Shown here: positions 21,265 through 31,298 of the stretch, one piece after another | How the letters are laid out: each line of letters begins with the position of its first letter | How positions within the stretch are numbered: position 1 is the first letter of the stretch | DNA from: Gracilariopsis chorda | Taxonomy: Eukaryota > Rhodophyta > Florideophyceae > Gracilariales > Gracilariaceae | NCBI GenBank assembly: GCA_003194525.1 | Contig: NBIV01000215.1 | Coordinates: forward strand, 1 to 64,000 | DNA length: 64,000 bases | Direction: 5' to 3' | The notes under the pieces: generated by a model | The model's database searches: none | What the model saw: only the letters and a program-made list of their open reading frames with translations | Told to the model about the DNA's origin: nothing | Program-made: the position numbers and the translations under genes

Positions 21265-22420
21265 GTTTGAGTAGGGAAAGTATCAGACGTGAAGAGGTTT
21301 GGATAGAAGAGGAAAATCGTCCTTATCGTTATAAAGATAGGTTTTTTGGCGCCAAGTAGTTGACTTTTGCGTCATGCTGTTAATTGGCGGGAAAAAGTGA
21401 CGGCAGCAGACATTGGCAGACAGAGTTGTCTATGATTTGCTTCGTTTGGGATGTGGTTGCGATTTCGTGTGAGTCTAGCGGCTTGCGTATGCAAGGCTGC
21501 GGTCCATTGATTCGATGGAACTCAAACCAATATTGGGAACCATTCTTCTCAGCTTGGTTGAGATTTTTGGTTCAAATAGTTTTTGATTTTATTGCAATCC
21601 CAATTTTGTTGGCCGTGCGGCGGCTGGGGCACCAACGCCTTAATTTTAATTTTTTGATTCGCCCGGTGCGTTAGCTCTAATTAGCCACCATGCACGTGCG
21701 CGACACGACAGGTGGGCGGTCAAAGCACAAGACCCGGGACAGAGTTGATCGGCACCTCAAAGGAACTAGACCGCATCATGCCTATCATCACCGCCGTCCG
21801 TCGAAGCTACCCCGAAATGCTCATCTCGTGCGACACGTTCCTCTCACCCGTAGCCGAACAAGTGCTCGACGACGGCGCAGACCTTATCAACGACATCTCC
21901 GCTGGCACACTGCAAGAAAAGCTCTCCCGTCGCAACGCAGCATGCGTCCAAATGCACACGCGCGAAACACCCGCCACGATGAACAAGCTTCAACATTACG
22001 CCGACGTGACGGCCGATGCGGCGCGCAAACAGTCGCAAAGCATCACAAACGCGCTCGACGCCGGTGTGAAGCGCTGGATCGTGATCGCCGACCCCGGCAT
22101 CGGCTTCACCAAGACCGCCGCGCCATCCAAACAGCTGCTCCACGAAGCGGCGCCCTTCCACAGGCTGAGCGGGCACTTTCCGCTGCTGCTTGGCGTCAAT
22201 CGCAAATAGTGGTTGCGCTCGCGCGCCCAGTGGCGGCGGTGACACGTACGTGGCGCGAGTGCACGCGGCAGAGATTGTGGAGGCGATTCGGGCGGCAGAT
22301 GCTATCCGGCGGCGCAGATTGCGCGCGCACACACGCGTATGCGCTCGATCTGTGCATGCGAGCAGATCGAGCGCAGATACGCGCACGCGAGCACAGCGGT
22401 GGCTCGCGCGCGGCGCGCAT

Positions 22421-22661
22421 TGTCACTACAGTTAGCACCGACACGCAAATGCGTGCACGTGAGCTCCGAATAATCGGATGCATAATCCCTACTGTAGAAT
22501 CCGACCATTCCGGACCAGCGGATACCTACCGGATACTATATAGAGGCAAGCAGTCTCTCCTTCCTTAAGCAATAAACTTGGTAAGACATACCGACACATT
22601 GATACAACAGACACTTTACATTTCGCGCGCCACTCGCCCGCTACCGCTGAATCCAGTAAAA
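22421..22661 (+). repeat. Solo Ty1/copia LTR with target-site duplication
   Basis: The 241 bp are nearly identical to the LTRs of the copia element at 22956-29280. They start TGTCACTACAG and end CCAGTAAAA instead of CCAGCAACA. It is flanked by the direct repeat CGCAT at 22416-22420 and 22662-22666. A lone LTR with intact duplication is the expected product of recombination between the two LTRs of a full element. Confidence 0.9.
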
Positions 22662-22955
22662 CGCATGAAATCGCAAAATATTGCGCGCACGCGACGTCAG
22701 AACTTGTGGCACACAGTCGGCGCGCGCCGCTGGCGCCGCCGGCTATGTGGCTGAGCGCACGCGCCGCCCCTTGTGTCCTCTCTCTCAGGCGCGCCCCTCC
22801 GCCCGTCCGGCAGCGCCGCTCATACAGTACGTACTGGGCGGCGTGGGCGACGCCTGGCCCACGTGCTGCCCGGCGCCCTTGGCGCGCGACAAGAGCAAAA
22901 ACCGTTCTCATTTTCAGCCCCAGCGCACGCCCCTCTCGCCCAGCACCGCTGCTGC

Positions 22956-23196
22956 TGTCACTACAGTTTGCACCGACACGCAAATGCATGCACGTGAACT
23001 CCGAATAATCGAATGCATAATCCCTACTGTAGAATCCGACCCTTCCGGACCAGCGGATACCTTCCGGATACTATATAGAGGCAAGCAGTCTCTCCTTCCT
23101 TAAGCAATAAACTTGGTAAGATATACCGACACATTGATACAACAGACACTTTACATTTCGCGCGCCACTGGCCCGCTACCGCTGAATCCAGCAACA
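22956..23196 (+). repeat. 5' LTR of the copia element
   Basis: TGTCACTACAG...CCAGCAACA, with TG...CA ends. A TATA-like ACTATATAGAGG (about 23070) sits mid-LTR and could be the promoter, with AATAAA (23106) as a polyadenylation-like signal downstream of it. Confidence 0.9.
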
Positions 23197-23236
23197 TTCG
23201 CGAATAACGCTGCGAAGCGTTAGCGCTCTAACCAAC
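23197..23236 (+). other. Candidate primer-binding site matching the inside of a tRNA
   Basis: The sequence right after the LTR contains no TGG opposite a tRNA 3' CCA. Its reverse complement contains GTTGGTTAGAGCGC (23236-23223), which is the D-arm signature of eukaryotic tRNAs, followed by an anticodon-arm-like inverted repeat (TAACGC/GCGTTA). This is what priming by an internally cleaved tRNA, as in Drosophila copia, would need. The tRNA itself was not identified. Confidence 0.45.
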
Positions 23237-23259
23237 GAGGTTAGCACCGGCGGTCAATA

Positions 23260-25718
23260 ATGACCGAAAGCTTTAAGAAGGTTCCTTCAAAAAGGAACAT
23301 ATCAAACTTCCTTCCCAAAATGAAGTTCGATAGAGACAATCAAAGCAACTTCGCAAGACATTTTCGAAGCCTTTTAAAAGACTCACCATATGGAATCCAA
23401 TTTCTTGAACGGATCAAAAAGAGAGTTAACCCTCTCGTACTGTCGTATGAAGATATTGCTAAACACGACAATATCCCGATACAATTAGAGAAGAACATGG
23501 ACAGCATGGGAATCGCTCTGAAAGATGCTAGAAACCCAATTGTTCGAGTAGCTCGCACAATCTTATACGAAGACGCAACGAAACCAGAACTCGAAGCATT
23601 CATGGACTCATACAAATCGCATCCATACGCCTGCAGAGTAATGCCAGACGATATCATGTTCAGTCATAATTTACACCAGAACCAAGGAGACCTCAAACCA
23701 TCCGACGACAGGGAAGCATCTGGGACCGAACACCACACACCAACATCACCCAATACCTCCGTCGCTGACAGTGGAGAACAAACGAGATTCGATCTGGAAG
23801 ATGGAAACGAACCAAACAATCTTCCTCAATTGGAAACGACGAGTAATTCCAAGCAGATGCCTCTACAGTCCGAAAGCTTAATCGAAGATGACGAAATCAC
23901 AGAAGCTCCGCCAAAGAGAATAAAGAGAATAAAGCAACCTCAACACCATAGCGAAAACTGGAACCCATCCAAAGACGAGCTGAAACTGGATGACTGGATG
24001 ACCTATTGAAGGCCATATCTTCGATGAACAAGAGATTTGACTCAGTACTTGATGAAAACATCAAAAGAATGAACACATTCTTTGATGAACGATTGCACGA
24101 CGTCAATCGGAGGATCGAGGATGCGATGCACAAGAAGTCCATCGAGGTCCGAAGGCTATCACAAGACTCGGACACCCGATTCCGTCGCATGGAACTAAAA
24201 CTGGGGACAGAACAACCACTGGTGAACGTCAAAATCCCTCCATCTGAGGCTCCACGAGCCCATAGCTCACACCGCCAACAGATAGATTCTGGTGGCCAGT
24301 CCACATTCAAAACCGGAATACCTCACTGGATCCCACTTGAAGGCAACGAAAACACCCAGCAGGCCTCAGCCCCACCGCGAACCAGCGACAATGTCCAACA
24401 GCTTAACCGCGAGCATCAAAACATGCCGCCGCATTCGAATATTGTGTCTCCCGATATCAATCGAAACCATACCAAGAACAACGAATGGAATCACTATCCT
24501 CCGAATCATATCAATACCGAACACAACCATGTATCGGACGCTCCGCAAGTGAATCCATCTTTCGCCTCGGTATCATCCGGATACAACCGCATGACAGCTC
24601 GACTGCGCACTATTGTCAAGTCTGGACACTGCGCTAATGAACAGGAGGAAAAACTGATGAAAAAGATACAGAAGGCCTCATCCACGATATCTCAAGTATT
24701 TCGCGATAAGAGATTCAAAGGACTCCCACATGAATCATGGGTGGAATTCATCAAAAGGTACGAAAGGACAGCATTCCTCACATGCTTCTTGACTGCGGAC
24801 GAAGCATTGATCTCATTACCAACCGTGCTTGACGAAGGAGCCGAAATGTTCTTCTCCGACCATGTTGAAAACCAATGCATGAACTTCGAACATGCCAAGC
24901 AACTGATGGCGGACAAGTACCATGATGCCACTTACCAGATAAGAGTTCTCGACAAATTACGGGACGTCAAACTCAAACATTACCTGAGTAACAGCAAATC
25001 ATTAGAACAAAGCTTCAACGAAATGGTCGTTGACATTGAAAAAATGGCCATCCACATCCCAAGATACTTCCAAGACGACCATAGTAAGCGAGAATTGCTC
25101 GTCAATGCCATCAGGGGACAAGAATGGGCACCCCCCACGATGGAAGGACCGCCAGAATACATTGAGACATTCACACAGCTCTGCAAGCAACTCACCTACA
25201 GAGTGCAGAAACACTGCAAATGGCTCACAGACTCTGGCCGTATCGATCACTTTGCTCCACTTCACAACTCCGTATCGTCTAACAATCCATCCCCATCCAA
25301 AGTCCCCTTCTCATCGGAAGAACCAATGTCCATTCTTTACAACAACCCACGTTACGGACGCCCAGTTAACGTTCGATCCAAACCATAGACAAAGCGGAAT
25401 GCACAAAACCAGAGGACAAACAGTGGATGCTTTGTTTGTGGTTCAAAGAACCACTGGAAACGTGACTGCCCAAAGCGCTCCAAAGTGCGGAACGTATATA
25501 ACACGCTGATCGCGCAAGCAGAAGATGACGACGCCATTGACAACATTAGTCAATCTGTACGCGCTCTCATTGCGAAGTACGAAGATAGTAACAACGACGA
25601 CGGCAACGAAAAAACGTCGTCGAAACGTTACTCACTCATAGATCCAGAGAGAACGCAAACTTCACAGCCACAGGTATTAACACACCAAACGCCGCCGATG
25701 AGCTCGAGACGCTCCTGA
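23260..25718 (+). pseudogene. gag: Gag of the copia element, with one frame change and one stop
   Basis: The first part (23260-24009) starts at ATG and has basic and Asn/Pro-rich stretches. It changes frame near 24000 into 24006-25388, which holds the folded gag region (about 24650-25230, e.g. HESWVEFIKRYERTAFL). TAG at 25386 interrupts that frame, which then continues through a CCHC knuckle CFVCGSKNHWKRDC (25428-25469) to 25718. Nothing else in the frame suggests loss of the knuckle. The product would package the element's RNA in cytoplasmic particles. Confidence 0.8.
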
Positions 25719-25776
25719 CCTCAAACAAAAACGCTCACACGAAATCTCAGAAAGACCTAGATTTTTTAAGGGAGGA

Positions 25777-27583
25777 TTGAATCGCAATCAACCCTCCAAC
25801 CACAGGCGAGTTAACGCAAGGAATTACATCAGCCACACCAGGGAATCTGAGCACCGCATCAGCTTCATCTCTCCGGCACATGACTCCCTCGAAGTCACAT
25901 CCGATGAAATAATCGACATTTCGAAGGAATATAATGAGTTCCATTTATTCTATGGACGGCACACCAACGATGAAGAACCATGTTTCTCCGGACCATTTAT
26001 TGACTCAGGAGCCACAAAGTCTGTCATAGAAAATGCGGAAGCAGAAAACTATGCCCAACTATCCAACAACGCTGCATGTTACACCGAGGGAAACAGCAAG
26101 ACAACATATCGCTTCGGCCCTGCAAAACGTATGGCACTTAGAACGATCGATATACCAATCCCATTCCCCAACAACCTAATTGTCAACGTCACGATTGATG
26201 TTGTCGAAGCCGAGATCCCGATGTTACTGGGATACGACTTTTGCAAAATCGACGCTATGGTCCTGGATATGGCGGATGGTTTTTTTCTACTCGAAACGAC
26301 ACGATTGGATAACATGCGTCTACGAAGACCACGGAAATTTGTTTTACAAATGGGATCCTTCGGACCATGCCACAGCTCTCATGAGCTCGTACAGCCCATA
26401 CTCCACCCAAGAATTACGAAAACTGCACCTATCCTTTTACCATCCATCAACGCAGAAGCTCTTTAACCTGCTCCTTCGATTTAAATCGAAAAGAACATCA
26501 CCAAAAACACGAGAAATACTGGACGAAATATACTGTTCTTGTCACACCTGCCAAACTTTCAGCAGACGCCCACTTCGATTCAAGACATCGATACCACCGG
26601 AGAAAATCATTTTCAACAATGAAATCGCACTTGATCTCATGTACCTAAAGGATGAGAACAAACGCCATCCGGCACTCCATATTGTTGATCTCGAAACAGG
26701 TTTTGGTAACGCCGTTTTTCTCTCTGCGGAATCTACTGAAGCAGTATGGACGGCATTTCTTAGTTGTTGGGTTACGGTATACATTGGTACGCCCAACAAA
26801 CAACGGATTGACCGAGGATCCGCATTCAACTCCAAGCTTTGGAAGAATCTAACCGATGAACTTGGAATCGAGTTAATACCAACTGGGATTCAATCACATA
26901 ACTCGCTTGGATTAGGAGATCGATACCATGAACCACTCCGACGGATCTTCAACAAGCTCTCACACGAATATCCGACGCTACACCGAGATGTCAAACTGTG
27001 CCTATGCATTAAGGCAATGAACGATACTATGGGCCCAAACGGACTAGTACCGTCTCTACTGGTATTTGGAGTACTTCCCCGTCTACCGGGAATACACTCG
27101 CCCATACCATCTAACCGAGAACGCTTCATGGCTCTCGAATCGGCTCGACGAGAGTACCAGCAAATCATTGCGCAAATGCGCATTAGCACAGCTCTCAGAG
27201 TAAGAGCTCCCGAAGCGGCGAAACACTCTATCCAACCAGGCGATCATGTACGGATTTATCGAGAAACTGACTCGATACATAAGCGTGGACACTTCTTTGG
27301 ACCATTCAAAGTGCTGAAAATGGAAAACAAACAAGTATTCGTCAACCATAACTGGAAACTTGTTCAGTATAGCGTATCAAAATGTATCCTCGACACAAAA
27401 CCAACACACAACGCGCCAGACCAAAACGCCACAGACGAACGAATATGTATCACGGAGATACTAAAACCAGGAGATCCTCGTCAGCAACTGCCGCAGTGGA
27501 AGGAAGCCAAAAGGAAGGAACTGGAAGAACTCACGAAAAGGAAACTGTGGAACATCGTAAGCGAAGCAGACACGCAGCGATAG
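25777..27583 (+). pseudogene. pol: Protease and integrase of the copia element
   Basis: The frame 25777-26466 holds an aspartic protease with FIDSGATKSVI and the second-lobe IPMLLGYD. It overlaps frame 26180-27583, which carries the integrase: a zinc-binding head (LHLSFYHPS...CSCHTCQ), then the core with IALDLMYL, IDRGSAFNS and SHNSLGLGDRYHEPLRR. The residue 36 positions after the second Asp is Asp (GDRYH), where related elements have Glu (GERYH), so the DDE triad reads D-D-D. Protease and integrase are in different frames, implying a shift near 26400. Confidence 0.82.
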
Positions 27584-29021
27584 ATAGGAAGTAGCGCGAT
27601 ACCACCCAGTATCCTTGGCACGAGATGGGTACTCACCATCAAGAACGTGGAATAGGAAATCCCTATATTCAAGGTGAGGATGATAGCGCAAGGATATAAG
27701 GATCCGGAAAAGCACCGTATAGTTCACGAAGCACGAACTATGCAAATGCAATCGATACGACTTATCGTCTCTTTGGCACACGCTCATGGGTTCCAACTGT
27801 GGAGTACGGATATAAAACAAGCTTATATCCATTCAAAAGTGCCCCTCACACGCGACGTCTACCTACGACCGGTCCCCGAACTTGGCCTACCGAGCAGCAA
27901 ACTGTTGAAACTCCAACGCCCAATTTGCGGAAGTCGGAGACCTCTGGGGCTTCACCTTTATGTCCCATATCACGGAGGAACTCAAGATGACACCATTCAC
28001 TTCCAACCGCGCTTTCTTGTTCCGTCACAACGAAAAGAAACAACTCGTAGGAATTATGGGAGTATACACTGAGGATACGATTCAAGCCGGAACATCTAAC
28101 TTTGTCGAAGTAACGAACAAGATCGGAGAACACTTCGATGCAAAGTATCCTACGTTTTGTAGATTCGAATTCGCCGGCATCCATATTGAATTATGGGAGC
28201 GAAAGTTTATCATGACGCAGAATCAGCATATTCTCCCACTTGCTACTATCAACGCAGACGCACAGTATCAAGAATTCAAGTCAACACTGATGAGGATCAG
28301 CTGGGTAGTACATACTCGCCCGGAAATCATGTGTGGAACAGCAAAACTTGCCCAGGTAACCGAAAAAGCATTCAACGCGAAGCATGTGTTCGAACTCAAC
28401 AAGACCATCACTCACTTACGAACGACTCCGGAAGTATGCCTGAACAGTTACCAGCTCGACAGAGATTCTCTTCATGTGCGTATATATACCGATGCCTCGT
28501 TCAATTGCAACAGTGATGGGTCTTCACAGCTCGGATGTATTGTAACTTTGTGCGACAGGCACAACAATGTGAACATCATCCACTACAGAAGCTACAAAAC
28601 TCGTCGCGTTGTTCGCTCTGTACTGGCCGCGGACGTTTACGCATTTGTGGATGGATTTGACGCTGGCCATGCTATCAAAATGGATCTAGGGAAGGTACTG
28701 ATGAGAAAGGTGAAACTTTGCGTATTGACCGACTCGAAGAGCATCTTTGACACGATCACGAAGGAAAAATCGACCTCTGAACGACGCCTTATGATCGATC
28801 TGAACGTTGCCCGCGACGCCTACGCGAAAGAGGAAATAACTGACATCAGTCATATCGCCAGCACGGATAACCCTTCTGACGGACTAACACGTCCAAAACC
28901 GTCCTCCGTGCTGCAAGGAATGATGGTATCTGGAAACGCTAATCATACGGTTCAGCAGTGGGTTGAAGGCAACAACGAAAGCGTCATCAACCTTTGCAAC
29001 GAACTTTGCACAAAATGCTAA
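27584..29021 (+). pseudogene. pol: Reverse transcriptase and RNase H of the copia element
   Basis: Continuing from the integrase frame past TAG codons at 27581 and 27653, the RT starts with GTRWVLTIKN and KVRMIAQGYKD. The motif WSTDIKQAYIHSKV follows (first catalytic Asp). Near 27935 the frame changes into 27960-29021, containing GDLWGFTFMSH before it and the catalytic box MGVYTEDTIQAGT. The usual YVDD is thus YTED. RNase H follows with IYTDASFNCN, LCVLTDSKSIFD and ISHIASTDNPSDGLTR. The stops and the shift make this copy defective. Confidence 0.82.
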
Positions 29022-29039
29022 AGAAGAGAAAGAAGGGAA
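29020..29039 (+). other. Polypurine tract of the copia element
   Basis: AAAGAAGAGAAAGAAGGGAA is a pure 20-base purine run that abuts the 3' LTR, where plus-strand DNA synthesis is primed. Confidence 0.9.
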
Positions 29040-29280
29040 TGTCACTACAGTTTGCACCGACACGCAAATGCGTGCACGTGAACTCCGAATAATCGGATGC
29101 ATAATCCCTACTGTAGAATCCGACCCTTCCGGACCAGCGGATACCTACCGGATACTATATAGAGGCAAGCAGTCTCTCCTTACTTAAACAATAAACTTGG
29201 TAAGATATACCGACACATTGATACAACAGACACTTTACATTTCGCGCGCCACTCGCCCGCTACCGCTGAATCCAGCAACA
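29040..29280 (+). repeat. 3' LTR of the copia element
   Basis: It is the same 241 bp as the 5' LTR with six substitutions, and the GCTGC target duplication follows directly at 29281. Confidence 0.92.
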
Positions 29281-30506
29281 GCTGCAGCGGCAGGTAAATA
29301 CAGCGTTTTGCGCTTTGCGGGCGCCGCCGTTCGTATCAGCTTGCACGCCGTGTTTTCACCAGCGTAGTGCTTGTTCATTCTGCAATTCATGCCCCGATGC
29401 CTTCTCGCCCAGCACAGTGCGCTCTTTGGGCCTTGGCACGAACCGACGCCATCATAGGCATACGCGTGCCGTGCCGTACGCACCGTCTACCAGCTACCCA
29501 ACGACTCGTTTTGCAGAGCCATGCTATCGTAATCAACGTCATCATCGTACCCGATGCGCATTACCGCGGTGGTCCTCGCCTTCCTATTCTAGATGCTTTC
29601 CACAATCCTGACAGCAACAGTTCCACCCAGCACCATGGCTGATCACAATCAGCAACCGCCTTATGCCACAGCTTACAAATGCGGTCCTTTGCATTCTTTC
29701 CGCAGCCAGCAGCAGTCATCAACACGCGCTTTCTAGTGCATATTGAATGGACGCCAATAAATAGTTGATACGCCTTGATGTCAGCGCCAAGGGCTTTGGG
29801 CTCTGGGAAATAAGAATTGAGGAGCTCAAGCAGAATTGCAACTTGTTGTGCACAAATGATGCTAAGAAGAAAAGGAAAGTCTGCGATGGGCTGCTCTGTG
29901 GGAAGTTCGATCGAACCGCTCGTTCCCCATCGAGGTGTGCGTATCAAGTTCGCATCTGCTTTCAATCTCATCATGAACGCCGGCATTGTCACTGTCCATG
30001 CCATTTGCAATCCTGTCCTTTACGATTGTGGCCAGCGGACGCACGTATGGCATATTTGACCACAGGCTGTCACCGATGCCAAGATGCGACTCGGTAATCT
30101 GCCGCGTTTTCGCCGAGCAAAACCGCTCAAGAGGGTTGTGCGCGTTCCACATGTTCACATCAGCAACCTGCGAGCCTTACGTCACCTCAATACGACATAT
30201 GGTCCCTTGCGCCATGGATGGCGGCGACGCCGGTGGTAAAGAAGAGCGCCCACTGGATGGTGGCCGTGAGCTGAAAGTTCACGGTGGCGATGGCGGCAGT
30301 CGAGACGGCCAATGAGAGGGGAAGAAGGGATCAGATAAGGCGGGGTGTGGTGCGGCAATTGGGCTTTCCGCGCGCCGAGTCGGTGAGTTTTTTGACAGGG
30401 CGAACAGATGAGCCCAGAGATCGGCCCATATCTTTGGTATCCTTCGTAGCTGAGGCGAATCGGACAACAATGGAGCCCTGTTTGGGCACCTAGAAATCTG
30501 CGATCA
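29281..30506. other. GC-rich region without a recognised gene
   Basis: High-GC host-like sequence continues from before the copia element (22667-22955) into this stretch, so the element split an older host region. Open frames exist on both strands (minus 30010-29561, 149 aa; plus 29817-30059), but none shows a known motif. I cannot tell which, if any, is real. Confidence 0.4.
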
Positions 30507-31298
30507 CTACCCGACCATGCACAGGGACAAGAAATAAATCACAAAATTTGATGACTTGCTATGTGGACATTTGCCGGACACGTGGGGGACCCGCACGGAC
30601 AGAATTGGCACAATCTCGAACTCTTGCGGTACAAAATTTGGAATTTTTAATTGTTTATAGTGTGTTTTGCAGGCATCGGTGGGAGAGAGAGGCATCAGAG
30701 GTGGAGGTATGGGAGTTGGAAGGTCTCTCAAAACCTCTAAAAATCCATGTATTGGGTAAAAAGTTGGTAGCGCAGTTGAAAAGGACCCATTTGCTCCAGC
30801 TACGGACGTAGGTGCACTAGTAATTTCGTCTTCTTCCACGGCTAGAACAATGAGGCCTTGCAGGTGCGCTCCGTTCTCATTTACTTGCACTTCATCTGGA
30901 GCGGAAGGAACTGGTATTCGTCGCCTTGTCCTGCTCCTTGCGGTGCTCCACCGCTTTGATTTGTGAGGACCTCCGCCTTTTTGCCTTACAACACCTGAAT
31001 TCAACCTGGGCGCTCCAGAATTGGCTCTAGCATCCCCGGCATTAGCTCTTGCACCTCCGCCATTGGCTCAGGCACCTCCAGCAGTCTCTTTCATACCTCT
31101 GGAACTCTCTCTGACAGCGCCAGAATTCTCTTTGGCACCTCCATCATTTGCTCTAGTACCCCTGGTATTGGCTCTGGAACCGCCAGATTTGGCTCTATCA
31201 CCACAAGGCTTGGCTTTGGTACCTCCAGAACTCGCTGTAGCACCTCTCGACTTTAGTCCTGGTTCGTCGGCGCTCAGGGGTGGAACTCCTCGCGTCAC
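30507..31298 (-). pseudogene. Relic of a heptapeptide-repeat protein
   Basis: The minus-strand frame 31298-31068 continues in frame through one TGA (31070-31068) into 31004-30507. Its first half is an array of about 14 seven-residue units of the type GGARANS (for example GGTKAKP, GGSRANT, GGAKENS, GGARANA), rich in Gly, Arg and Asn. The second half contains the acidic core VEEDEITSAPTSV, which is shared with the repeat relic at 7414-7716, and a Pro-rich stretch. A TAA sits just upstream of 31298, so an ATG is missing and the piece may be an exon. The stop replaces the Arg of one unit. No family is recognised. Confidence 0.5.

Larger units (their letters stand above)
18352..21711 (+). other. 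3360-bp phase-0 intron of folP holding a transposon
   Basis: The donor GTAAGT follows ...HGFDVVD and the acceptor ACGACAG precedes VGGQSTRPG. Exon 2 ends on a complete codon and exon 3 starts on one, so the DHPS motif (I/V)D(I/V)GGQSTRPG is rebuilt exactly. A branch-like CTAAT sits about 30 bases before the acceptor. The intron carries a PIF/Harbinger transposon in its middle. Confidence 0.8.
17599..22320 (+). pseudogene. HPPK-DHPS (folK-folP) fusion gene, three exons, inactivated
   Basis: The gene would make the bifunctional enzyme that pyrophosphorylates 6-hydroxymethyl-dihydropterin and joins it to p-aminobenzoate in folate synthesis. Exon 1 (17599-17759) has the HPPK start VIVAIGSNVGNRAYTVHAAL. 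Exon 2 (17820-18351) has DHPLFLNGAVQIST, DRNPSGVRYGPRPMDLDII and LHPRFQEREFVLL, then the DHPS opening LLMGIINATPDSFSDGG. Exon 3 (21712 onward) has GGQSTRPGTEL, ISCDTF, INDISAGT, VQMHTR and ADPGIGFTKT. Lesions: TGA at 18127 in the linker, TAA at 18283 just after SDGGK, and after LLLGVNRK a stop at 22207 with a deletion and frame change before the last recognisable block (ARVHAAEIVEAIRAADAI). The GTG at 21712 is an exon boundary, not a start. Confidence 0.85.
22956..29280 (+). mobile_element. Ty1/copia retrotransposon (6325 bp) with GCTGC target duplication
   Basis: Two 241-bp LTRs flank gag, protease, integrase and reverse transcriptase-RNase H in the copia order (integrase before RT). The 5-bp duplication GCTGC is at 22951-22955 and 29281-29285. 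I count six mismatches between the LTRs, about 97.5% identity, so insertion was fairly recent. The coding frames nevertheless carry at least three stops and several frame changes. The host sequence on both sides is GC-rich. Confidence 0.93.

Noticed and set aside
18652-21645. Terminal inverted repeats of the Harbinger element near TTAAGCGCC and CGCCTTAA
   Set aside because: Only a few bases match and they need gaps, so the ends are left open.
13321-31070. TGA reassigned to an amino acid in this genome
   Set aside because: TAA and TAG also interrupt the same class of relics, intact genes end normally, and mutation of CGA explains the pattern without a new code.
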